From positions 1 to 64,000 of the forward strand of contig JAOUHG010000005.1 in the NCBI GenBank assembly GCA_029865265.1: a stretch of 64,000 nucleotides of DNA, in the 5' to 3' direction. A model generated the notes under the pieces. The model saw nothing but the letters and a program-made list of their open reading frames with translations. It was not told where the DNA came from and did not search any database. This DNA comes from Candidatus Krumholzibacteriia bacterium (GTDB lineage Bacteria; Krumholzibacteriota; Krumholzibacteriia; WVZY01; JAKEHA01). Of the stretch, positions 44,196-51,719 are shown in pieces. Both the position numbers and the translations under genes were made by a program. The first letter of the stretch is position 1. Each line of letters begins with the position of its first letter.

Positions 44196-45595
44196 TGGAC
44201 TCGCAAAACGCCACCCGCCAGGAAACCAGCCTGCGCGACTTCCTGGACGTCCTGTTCCGGCGCAAGTGGATCATCATTTCCATCGTGGTGCTGGCCTCGG
44301 GACTGGTCGCCGTCCTGAACGCGCGTCAACCCCAAGCGTGGGAGTCGAGTTCGCGCGTTCTGGTACGCCGCGGCGAGCAACCCAGTGTCCTGAACACCAA
44401 CGTGCGTTACGTCGGTTGGGAAGAGGAAGTGGCGTCGGAGATCCAGGTGATCCTCTCCGAGGACGTGTTTTCGCGGGCGCGTGATGTGTTCGCGGACTCG
44501 GTGCGCATGAACGGATATCCCGCGGGCTGGACCTTCAACGCCGGCGCGGTGCGCGCGGAAGTCATTGGAGAGTCCAACGCGTTTGTTATCCGCTATACGG
44601 ACGTGGACCCCGCCGTCGTACAACTCGGCTGCCAGGCGGTGACCATCGGCTACCACGATTTCTACCGCAAGCGCAAGAATCCTCCGGAGCTGTCCGATTT
44701 CTTCGTTGCTGAAATCGTGGACGTGCGCGACGAGCTCGACAATTGGCGGGTGCGGCGGCAGCATTTCATGGACGAAGAGCGCTACTATGGGTCCACCGAG
44801 ACCAGCCGTTTCCTGCTCAATCGCATCACCGCGCTGGAACAGCGTCTTTCCGACCTCAACGGGGATGTTTCCTCGCAGGCGATGCGCACGGAGACCTTTG
44901 CGAAGCTGGTAGAGAAGTCGGGTGTGGAACTGGAGACGGAGCTCGCCTTCTCGCTGTCGCAGTACGTGCTGCAGGGCGGCATTCTGCAGAACATCAAGTT
45001 TGCCTTGCAGAACCTGAACCTGAAGCGCGACGAGCTCATTCAGATGTATACCGATCGGCATCCAGAAGTGATCGCGGTCGACGAGCAGATTGCGCGCCTG
45101 CACGCCGACCTCAAGCAGCAGGTGCTGAATGCCTATACCATCGAAGTGGCGGGGTTGAACGAGCTCAAGGCCCGTCGGTCCCAGCTCCTCGAAGAACTCA
45201 ACGGCGTGCGTGCGGAACTGGAGACCGTCCCCGACAAGGAACGTCGGCTGGCCGAGATCGACGCGATGATCAAGAAGCTCGAAGAGAGGCACGCGCTGAT
45301 GCTCGAGCGGCAGAGCGAGACGCAGATTGCACAGGCCGGGCACACCGACTGGGACGTGGTCATCCTCGCGGCGGCCAGTGCTCCCTACACCAAGAAGACG
45401 CGGGACTACGTGAGGCTCGCCATCGGTCCGCTGCTCAGCCTCATCGTGGGCCTTGGCATTGCCTTCTTCATGGAGAGCATGGATCACTCCATCAAGAACG
45501 CGGCGGAGGCCGAGGAGTACCTGGATACGCCCGTGCTGGTGACCATCGCCGACCTGTCGGTGCGGCCGCGCAAGACCGTGGGGCACGACGGCTGA
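44195..45595 (+). CDS. Wzz/GumC-type polysaccharide chain-length/copolymerase protein
   Basis: This 466-residue inner-membrane protein has helices near residues 24-42 (KWIIISIVVLASGLVAVL) and 410-428 (LAIGPLLSLIVGLGIAFF) flanking a large periplasmic part. Residues about 170-380 are strongly coiled-coil, as in GumC/Wzc copolymerases. No kinase domain is fused; the CpsD-like protein two genes downstream takes that place. It should control polymer length and link the inner-membrane machinery to Wza. It overlaps Wza and the ATPase gene by one base each. Confidence 0.9.
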   Translation: MDSQNATRQETSLRDFLDVLFRRKWIIISIVVLASGLVAVLNARQPQAWESSSRVLVRRGEQPSVLNTNVRYVGWEEEVASEIQVILSEDVFSRARDVFADSVRMNGYPAGWTFNAGAVRAEVIGESNAFVIRYTDVDPAVVQLGCQAVTIGYHDFYRKRKNPPELSDFFVAEIVDVRDELDNWRVRRQHFMDEERYYGSTETSRFLLNRITALEQRLSDLNGDVSSQAMRTETFAKLVEKSGVELETELAFSLSQYVLQGGILQNIKFALQNLNLKRDELIQMYTDRHPEVIAVDEQIARLHADLKQQVLNAYTIEVAGLNELKARRSQLLEELNGVRAELETVPDKERRLAEIDAMIKKLEERHALMLERQSETQIAQAGHTDWDVVILAAASAPYTKKTRDYVRLAIGPLLSLIVGLGIAFFMESMDHSIKNAAEAEEYLDTPVLVTIADLSVRPRKTVGHDG

Positions 45596-46455
45596 TGTAC
45601 GAAGCCTTTTATGGATTGAACGAGAACCCGTTCGGGACCACACCGGACCCGCGCTACCTCTACAAGAGCAAGGCACACCGGGAGGCGCTGGCGTACCTGG
45701 CCCAGGGCGTGTTCCTGAAGAAGGGCTTCCTCGCGCTCACCGGCGAGGTGGGGGTGGGGAAGACCACCGTGGTGCGGGCGTTCGTGCAGACCTTCCATCC
45801 GTGTCTCGATGTGTCGTTCGTTCTGAACACCAAGGTCGACTTCCGCGAGATGATGTACATGCTCCTGTCGGATTTCGGCATCGACATAAAGAGCGAGTCC
45901 AAGGTTGCGATGCTCACCCAGCTCAACGAGTATCTCATCGGCCGTTTCGCGGAGAACCGGAACCCGGTAATCGTGATAGACGAGGCGCAGAACCTGTCGC
46001 CCGAGGTACTGGAGGAACTGCGCATGCTCTCCAATCTGGAGACCAACCAGCAGAAGCTGATCCAGATTGTGCTGGTGGGACAACCGGAGTTGTGGGACCT
46101 CCTGGAGCGCGAGGACCTGCGCCAGCTGCGCCAGCGCATCCCCGGGGTGTGCCAGATGAAGCTGCTGTCACGCGAAGAGGTCTATCGCTATATCCGCTAC
46201 CGGCTGACGACCGCGGGGCTGGGCAACGGACAGCTGATCTTTGCGGAGTCCGCCATTGACGGGGTTTACGACCTTTCAAGCGGCATTCCCCGCCTGATCA
46301 ACATGCTGTGTGATCGCGTGCTCCTGCGCGGGTACCTGCAGCGTGCGCGCGCCATTGAACCGGAGATCGTCATCGAAGCGGCGCGCGAGCTCGGCATCCT
46401 CGAATCGGGCGCGGCGACGCCGCGCCGGGCGATGGGCGGGGGTGGTGCGGCATGA
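45595..46455 (+). CDS. ExeA-like AAA ATPase of exopolysaccharide loci
   Basis: This 286-residue AAA+ protein opens MYEAFYGLNENPFGTTPDPRYLY, the standard start of the 'secretion ATPase' found in many exopolysaccharide and PEP-CTERM/exosortase loci. Walker A GEVGVGKTT, Walker B PVIVIDEAQNLS, sensor residue region LRMLSNLETNQQKLIQIVLVGQPEL and an arginine-finger region RLRQRI are present. It probably powers or regulates polymer export from the cytoplasmic side. No exosortase gene is seen here. It overlaps its neighbours on both sides. Confidence 0.9.
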   Translation: MYEAFYGLNENPFGTTPDPRYLYKSKAHREALAYLAQGVFLKKGFLALTGEVGVGKTTVVRAFVQTFHPCLDVSFVLNTKVDFREMMYMLLSDFGIDIKSESKVAMLTQLNEYLIGRFAENRNPVIVIDEAQNLSPEVLEELRMLSNLETNQQKLIQIVLVGQPELWDLLEREDLRQLRQRIPGVCQMKLLSREEVYRYIRYRLTTAGLGNGQLIFAESAIDGVYDLSSGIPRLINMLCDRVLLRGYLQRARAIEPEIVIEAARELGILESGAATPRRAMGGGGAA

Positions 46456-47279
46456 GCAAGATGTTCGACGCGCTGCGCCGCGCGGAGGCGGAACGTCGCC
46501 GCAAGTCCGACAACGAACAGGCGGGGCGTGCCGGCGCCGGCGCCGCGCAGGAGCAGCCGCGGGTGGAAATTCCGGCCCACCGTCTGGAGCCCGTGGACCC
46601 GGACGCGCCGCTGCATCCGGCGCCGCACGTCAACGGGGCGGATCCGTTCCCCGGGGACCTGCTGCGCGAACTGGGGATTCTGCGCAACGCAATCGAATCC
46701 CAGCTGGGCGAGAAGCGCAAGCGGGTGATCGTGTTCACATCCGCGTTGCCTGAGGAGGGCGTTACCACCCTGGCCACGAGCTACGCGCGCCTGCTGGCGC
46801 TGCACGGGGGAGAGCGCGTCCTGCTGATCGAGCTCAACGCTCGCACACCCTCGCTCGCGTCGCGGTTGGGACTCGCCGCACGCGAAGGCGTCACGGACTA
46901 CTTCACCCGGCAGGCCCCGCTGACTGCGCTGACGCAGGCCGCGCCTCAGTCTGGTTTCGACGCGATCCACGTCGGAGAGGCCAGCCCCACCAAGATCCAG
47001 GTGAACCTGGAGCGCGCGCTGCCCAGGATCTTCGCGGAGGCGCTCAAGACCCACGACACGGTCATCGTCGACGCGCCGCCCATCGTCCTGTATCCCGAGA
47101 CGCCGCCCATTGCGCGCCAGGCCGACGGTGTGGTGATGGTGGTGCTGTCCGGACGCACCAAGCGCGAAGTCGTGCAGCGTTCCATCAACCTCGTGCGGCA
47201 GTTCGATGGCCGCGTGCTCGGTGTGGCGCTCAACCGCAAGCGCTACTTCATCCCCGAGTTCATCTACCGCCGGCTCTAG
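46452..47279 (+). CDS. CpsD/CapB-like protein with degraded ATP-binding motifs
   Basis: This 275-residue protein starts MSKMFDALRRAEAER, exactly like the bacterial tyrosine kinases of exopolysaccharide loci, and has the overall ParA/MinD fold. The nucleotide motifs are altered. The Walker A region reads ALPEEGVTT, so the essential lysine is Val104 and the preceding Gly is Glu101. The Walker A' region has Glu127 and Asn129 where two Asp are usual. Walker B VIVDAPPI is intact (Asp207). Only two Tyr lie near the C-terminus (265, 272). It may be a non-catalytic partner of Wzz and the ATPase. Confidence 0.85.
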   Translation: MSKMFDALRRAEAERRRKSDNEQAGRAGAGAAQEQPRVEIPAHRLEPVDPDAPLHPAPHVNGADPFPGDLLRELGILRNAIESQLGEKRKRVIVFTSALPEEGVTTLATSYARLLALHGGERVLLIELNARTPSLASRLGLAAREGVTDYFTRQAPLTALTQAAPQSGFDAIHVGEASPTKIQVNLERALPRIFAEALKTHDTVIVDAPPIVLYPETPPIARQADGVVMVVLSGRTKREVVQRSINLVRQFDGRVLGVALNRKRYFIPEFIYRRL

Positions 47280-47297
47280 CCACCGTCGCCACCCTTC

Positions 47298-48398
47298 GTG
47301 GAATCCGCCCTCGCAGTGCTCCGCCGCCGTGCCGGGACGATTGCGGAGTCGATTGTGCGCCGCGCCCCGGCCGGGTCGGTCGCGCTGATCTTTGCCGGGG
47401 GCAGTCTTGCGCGCGGTGCGGTGTGGGCGTGCGATGTCGCGGGGACGCTGGAGGTCTACTCGGATATCGATCTCTACGTGGTGGTGGAAGACCCGTCGTT
47501 TGTGGCCGCGGTGCAGGCGGCGGCGCGACGCGCGATCGCGGAAGTGGAGGCGGGCAGGGAACCGGGTGTCCTCTTCCTGCGGGGCGTCGATGTGGGTGTG
47601 TATACGCGCGAAGACCTGCGCGCGCAGCCCGTGCGTCCCGGGACCGCCGATTTGGGCACGAACCACCTGGTGCTGTACGGAGACCCGGGACGGCTGCCGG
47701 GGATGCTTCCCGCGCCGGAAGAGATGGACGGGGTGGAGGCGCTCTATCTGCTGGAGAACCGTGCGTGGGACGCGTGGCGCCCGCCACGCGGCGACGCGTC
47801 CCGCGAGCGCCTCCGGCGGGTGCTGTCGCTCAAGCTCGACCTGGACATCGCCGTCGCGCACATGATCGTGGCCGGCGCGGGGGTGGCATCGATCACCAAT
47901 CCGGCGCCGGCGTTGCGTGCGCCGGCCACGTTTGCGATCGATGAGGACGTGCGCGCGGCCGGGGTCCGTGCGATCGACGCGCGGTGTGATCCGGGGGCGC
48001 TCGCGGACTTGGAGGAGAACGGCGAGTCGCCGCTGCAGCGGGTGGGCCGGGCGTGGCTGGCCCTGGCGCCGTGGCCGCTGGACGCTCCCGGTGCGGATGC
48101 CGCCGCGCTGTTTGCGGCCCGCTGCGCACAGGGGCGGCGCCTAGCCAACGCGCGCCAATGGGTGCGCACCGCGGGATGCGCGGGGGTGGCGAAGCCGCGG
48201 GCGCTGCTGGCCGTGTGGCGTTGCAGCGCACGTTCACCCCGTTCGGTGCTCCGGTTGCACCCGCTGGCGCAGGTACTCCTGCGCGGGGACGCGCTTGAAG
48301 TCCACGCGGCCAATGCCCGCCGGGTGACCGCCGCGCTCGGTTTCGGTTTGGGAACGCTGGATGAGCGCGTGCGCGCCGCGCACGCTGCCATTTCCTAG
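47298..48398 (+). CDS. Nucleotidyltransferase-fold protein in exopolysaccharide locus
   Basis: This 366-residue protein has an N-terminal nucleotidyltransferase (pol beta-like) core: AGGSLARGA (GGS at 34-36), then Asp56 and Asp58 in YSDIDLYVVV, and a candidate third Asp98 in RGVDVGVY. The rest is helical and Ala/Arg rich, without membrane segments. Similar enzymes move NMP to proteins, RNA or small molecules; the substrate is unknown here. The start is GTG, 19 bases after the CpsD-like gene. A phosphodiesterase-like gene follows seven bases later, suggesting a pair. Confidence 0.75.
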   Translation: MESALAVLRRRAGTIAESIVRRAPAGSVALIFAGGSLARGAVWACDVAGTLEVYSDIDLYVVVEDPSFVAAVQAAARRAIAEVEAGREPGVLFLRGVDVGVYTREDLRAQPVRPGTADLGTNHLVLYGDPGRLPGMLPAPEEMDGVEALYLLENRAWDAWRPPRGDASRERLRRVLSLKLDLDIAVAHMIVAGAGVASITNPAPALRAPATFAIDEDVRAAGVRAIDARCDPGALADLEENGESPLQRVGRAWLALAPWPLDAPGADAAALFAARCAQGRRLANARQWVRTAGCAGVAKPRALLAVWRCSARSPRSVLRLHPLAQVLLRGDALEVHAANARRVTAALGFGLGTLDERVRAAHAAIS

Positions 48399-48404
48399 GA
48401 GTCT

Positions 48405-49532
48405 GTGTTGCAGCGCCCCCTTGTATTCGTCTTTCTCATCGATGCGCTCGGCTGGCCCATTGCCGAACACTTCGGCTTCGGCCGGGGCACACTGCCTTCG
48501 CGCGGGGCGCTGGGAACGGTCCTGGGCTACAGTTCGGCGGCGATCCCCAGCCTGCTCTCGGGCGCGCGGCCGGTGGAGCACGGGTCGTGGTCCATGTTCC
48601 GTCGCGCGGAACGTAAGGGGTCCTTCTCCTTCATGCGCGGGGTCCCGCGGCTTCCCAACGCACTGGAGTGGCGCGCCCGCCGCTACGTGCGCCGCCTGGT
48701 CGACCGCCGCGCCGCGGTGCGCGCCTACTACGATCTCTACGAAATACCCCTGCATCTGCTGCACGCCTTCGACGTGGGACAGAAGGGCAATCCGTTCGAT
48801 CTCGGAGGTCTGGACGCGGAGACGGTCTTCGACTGGATGGCCGCGCGCGGCGTGCGCTACCGTTTGTGGGACTACCGCGGCGATGAGAAACAGAACTTCG
48901 CGGAGGCGGTTGCGGCGGTGGCCGATGGTCTGGATGTGGTGTTCGTGTACACGGCGGAGCTGGACGCGCTCATGCACCGGGTCGGTATCTTTCACGATTC
49001 GGTCGGCGCGCGCCTGCAGGCGTACGCAACCTTCATGAGCGACATGCAGGAGGCGGCGTCGCGCGCGGGACGTCGGATGACCACTGTCGTGCTCAGCGAC
49101 CACGGCATGACCGACGTGACCGCCACGGTGGACGTGTGGGGCGCGCTGGATGCCGCGGGATTGCGCGCCGGGAAGGACTACCTGGCCTTCTTCGATTCCA
49201 CCATGGCGCGCTTCTGGGGCGACGGCGGCGCACTGGAGATTGCGACCCGGGCCCTGCAGGGGTGCGGCCGGCGCCTCGGCGACGGGGAACTCGATGCCCT
49301 CGGGTGCCTGTTTCCACGACGTGAGTACGGCGAAAGCGTCTTCCTCGCCGACCCCGGCGTACTGATCGTCCCGAGCTTCATGGGTTCGCGCGCCATCGCT
49401 GCCATGCATGGCTACCATCCCGACGACGCGTTCTCGCGCGGCTGCTTCCTCACCGACGCGGGCGCGACCGCTCCTGAATCGGTCCTCGGGTTCAAGACGT
49501 TCCTGCAGAGCCTGCTGCGGGGGAGCGTGTAG
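48405..49532 (+). CDS. Alkaline phosphatase superfamily protein (phosphodiesterase/pyrophosphatase-like)
   Basis: This 375-residue protein has the superfamily metal motifs: Asp13 in FVFLIDALGW, SSAAIPSLLSGARPVEHG near 43-60 where the nucleophile is expected, VYTAELDALMHRVG (Asp and His), LSDHGMTDV (Asp and His), and a C-terminal HGYHPDD. The usual nucleophile Thr/Ser is hard to assign; Ser43/Ser44 are candidates. There is no obvious signal peptide, so it may act in the cytoplasm. The GTG start has TAGGAG upstream. It sits between a nucleotidyltransferase-like gene and the flippase gene. Confidence 0.82.
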   Translation: MLQRPLVFVFLIDALGWPIAEHFGFGRGTLPSRGALGTVLGYSSAAIPSLLSGARPVEHGSWSMFRRAERKGSFSFMRGVPRLPNALEWRARRYVRRLVDRRAAVRAYYDLYEIPLHLLHAFDVGQKGNPFDLGGLDAETVFDWMAARGVRYRLWDYRGDEKQNFAEAVAAVADGLDVVFVYTAELDALMHRVGIFHDSVGARLQAYATFMSDMQEAASRAGRRMTTVVLSDHGMTDVTATVDVWGALDAAGLRAGKDYLAFFDSTMARFWGDGGALEIATRALQGCGRRLGDGELDALGCLFPRREYGESVFLADPGVLIVPSFMGSRAIAAMHGYHPDDAFSRGCFLTDAGATAPESVLGFKTFLQSLLRGSV

Positions 49533-51037
49533 TGGAGGGCACCGCGCGGCGCATCGGAAACGCCATGGCGTGGAGCGTGGCCGCTCGCGGCATCCGCTTT
49601 CTGCTGGGGCTGGTGTCAAGTGTCGTCGTGGTGCGCGGCCTCGGGCAGCACGACTACGGCGTGCTCAGCGTCGTGCGCTCGGTGCTCATGTTCGTGATCA
49701 TGCTGGCGGGTGCCGGCACCGGCCAGGCGTTGCTCAAGTTCCTCCCGGCCATGCGCGTGGTCGGGTCGGGCGTGGCGGCCCGGCGGCTGCTGCGGCGCGT
49801 CGTTCTCGTCCACCTCACGGGCTGGTGCGTGCTGGTGGTGGTGGCGTTGGCCGCGCGCCACGGGACCGAGCGGCTGTTCCACGTGGATGGCATCGGGGTG
49901 GTGGTTGTGGCGGCGGTGGCGCTGGCGCTCTTTGAGATCCTGTTCACGCTGGCCGGACAGGTGCTCAACGCCAGCTTCGAGGCGCGCAGACTGGCGTTTG
50001 CATCCACCGCGAGTCACACCGTGTATCTGGGCGTACTGCTGGTCTCGCTGCGCGGCGGGCTGGGAGTGATCGATGTGCTGGTGGCCGCCGCCGCGGGAAG
50101 TGCCGTGGCGTGCGCGATTGTGGCGGGACGGCTGCGGCCGTCCGTCGACTACGGCAACGCGGCGGGCGGCGAGTTCGGCCCGGGGCGCATATTGCGCTAC
50201 TCGGCGCCCTTCGCGGCCATCGGAATCCTCAACCTGGTGGTGTGGCGACAGTCCGAAGTCCTGCTGCTGGGGCATTTCCGCTCGCCCGAGGAAACCGGAT
50301 ACTTCGACCTCGCGTACCGTCTGCCGCAGACCATTCTGGAGTTCGTGCCCGGGACGGTCTGGCCGCTGGTGATGGCGGGGATGTCGGAGGCATTCGCGCG
50401 CGACCGCACCAGCATCCGGCGCGCGGTGGATCGTTACTACCGCATGCTCTTCGTGCTGTGCGCTCCCATTTGCGCGATGGGTGCCGTGCTCGCCCCTCGC
50501 GCGGTCGCGGTGATGTTCGGCGAGGACATGATGCCGGCCGCCGTGCCGATGCAACTGTTCTTTCTTATCCTGACGGTGTCGTTCCTATCGACCCCGCTGT
50601 CGATGTCGCTGTACGTTCTGGAAAAGACACACATCAATCTGGTAATCTACGGTGCTCTCACCGTCATCAACCTGGGTCTGGACCTTCTATTGATACCCAA
50701 GTACGGCGTTTTTGGGGCAGTGGTGCCGGTGGCGATCGCCATCGCCCTGCAGCCGCTGGCCTACTACCTCGCCGCGCGGCGCGAGATCGCGGGTATCGGC
50801 ATTCCGTTCGCGTTCATCGGACGGTGTTTCCTTGCCTCCGCCGCGGTTGTGGTGGCCCTGCCGGTGCTGCACCTGTTTCCGGGCGTGCCGGGGCTGGCCG
50901 CCGCGGGTGTGGTGGCGGGCGTGGCGGTGGTGTTCGCATACCGCGAGGCGGGTGTGCTGGGTGGGGATGAAATCGACGCGGTGGGTGCCATCCCGCTGCC
51001 GGGCTCCGCGAGACTCGCGGCTTTCTTCAGAAAGTGA
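49532..51037 (+). CDS. Wzx-type polysaccharide flippase (MATE/MOP superfamily)
   Basis: This 501-residue protein with about 12-14 membrane helices opens AMAWSVAARGIRFLLGLVSSVVVVRGLGQHDYGVLSVV, the typical Wzx/RfbX start. It has RYSAPFAAIGILNLVVWRQSEVLLLGHF and ETGYFDLAYRLPQTI later. It should flip lipid-linked repeat units to the periplasm for polymerisation. The GTG start overlaps the preceding stop by one base. Confidence 0.9.
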   Translation: MEGTARRIGNAMAWSVAARGIRFLLGLVSSVVVVRGLGQHDYGVLSVVRSVLMFVIMLAGAGTGQALLKFLPAMRVVGSGVAARRLLRRVVLVHLTGWCVLVVVALAARHGTERLFHVDGIGVVVVAAVALALFEILFTLAGQVLNASFEARRLAFASTASHTVYLGVLLVSLRGGLGVIDVLVAAAAGSAVACAIVAGRLRPSVDYGNAAGGEFGPGRILRYSAPFAAIGILNLVVWRQSEVLLLGHFRSPEETGYFDLAYRLPQTILEFVPGTVWPLVMAGMSEAFARDRTSIRRAVDRYYRMLFVLCAPICAMGAVLAPRAVAVMFGEDMMPAAVPMQLFFLILTVSFLSTPLSMSLYVLEKTHINLVIYGALTVINLGLDLLLIPKYGVFGAVVPVAIAIALQPLAYYLAARREIAGIGIPFAFIGRCFLASAAVVVALPVLHLFPGVPGLAAAGVVAGVAVVFAYREAGVLGGDEIDAVGAIPLPGSARLAAFFRK

Positions 51038-51047
51038 TCGGAGAACC

Positions 51048-51719
51048 ATGCATCGTGACCTGAAGATCAGCGTCGTCATCCCCTGTTATAACGAGGAAGA
51101 GGGCGTTCGCCACGTCATCGAGCGCCTACCGGCGTATGTCGACGAAGTCGTCGTGGTGGACAACAACAGCACCGATCGCACCGCGGAAGTGGCCGCGTCG
51201 CTGGGGGCGCGCGTGGTCCACGAGAAACGCAAAGGATACGGTGCCGCCTACAAGGCCGGGCTGCCCGCGGTGACGGGCGACGTGACGGTCACGCTGGACG
51301 GGGATGGAACGTATCCATCGGAACAGATCGCCGAACTGGTGGATCACCTGGTGGACGAGAAGCTCGACTTCGTGAGTGCATCGCGCTTTCCGTTGCAGAA
51401 CCCGGAGGCGATGAACTTCTCCAACAAGGTGGGCAATATGGTGCTCACGGTTGCGATGGCGGTCCTGTATGCGCGCGTGGTGCGCGACTCGCAGTCGGGG
51501 ATGTGGGTGTACCGCTCGGCGGTCTATCCGGGACTCAATGTCACCAGCGACGGGATGGCGTTCTCGGAAGAGATCAAGATCCAGGCCATCCGGCACCGCG
51601 ATGTGAAATTCGGGGAGTATCCGATCAACTACCACCCTCGGGTTGGCGAGGTGAAGCTGGAGAAGTGGCGGGACGGGTTCCGCAACTTGATGTTCCTCGT
51701 GACCAAGCGCTTCAGTTGA
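51048..51719 (+). CDS. GT2 family glycosyltransferase (dolichol-phosphate-mannose synthase-like)
   Basis: This 223-residue GT-A enzyme opens KISVVIPCYNEEEGV, has VDNNSTDRTAEVA, the metal motif LDGDGTYP, and SGMWVYRSAVY after it. It lacks membrane helices. The family transfers a sugar from a nucleotide donor to a lipid phosphate or a glycan. The next gene, a GT-C-like membrane protein, overlaps it by four bases, so it could make the lipid-linked sugar donor used by that protein (inference). GGAGAA precedes the ATG. Confidence 0.9.
   Translation: MHRDLKISVVIPCYNEEEGVRHVIERLPAYVDEVVVVDNNSTDRTAEVAASLGARVVHEKRKGYGAAYKAGLPAVTGDVTVTLDGDGTYPSEQIAELVDHLVDEKLDFVSASRFPLQNPEAMNFSNKVGNMVLTVAMAVLYARVVRDSQSGMWVYRSAVYPGLNVTSDGMAFSEEIKIQAIRHRDVKFGEYPINYHPRVGEVKLEKWRDGFRNLMFLVTKRFS

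Noticed and set aside
45595-47279. A PEP-CTERM/exosortase system
   Set aside because: The ATPase and CpsD-like proteins resemble those of such loci, but no exosortase gene and no PEP-CTERM protein were found in the window.
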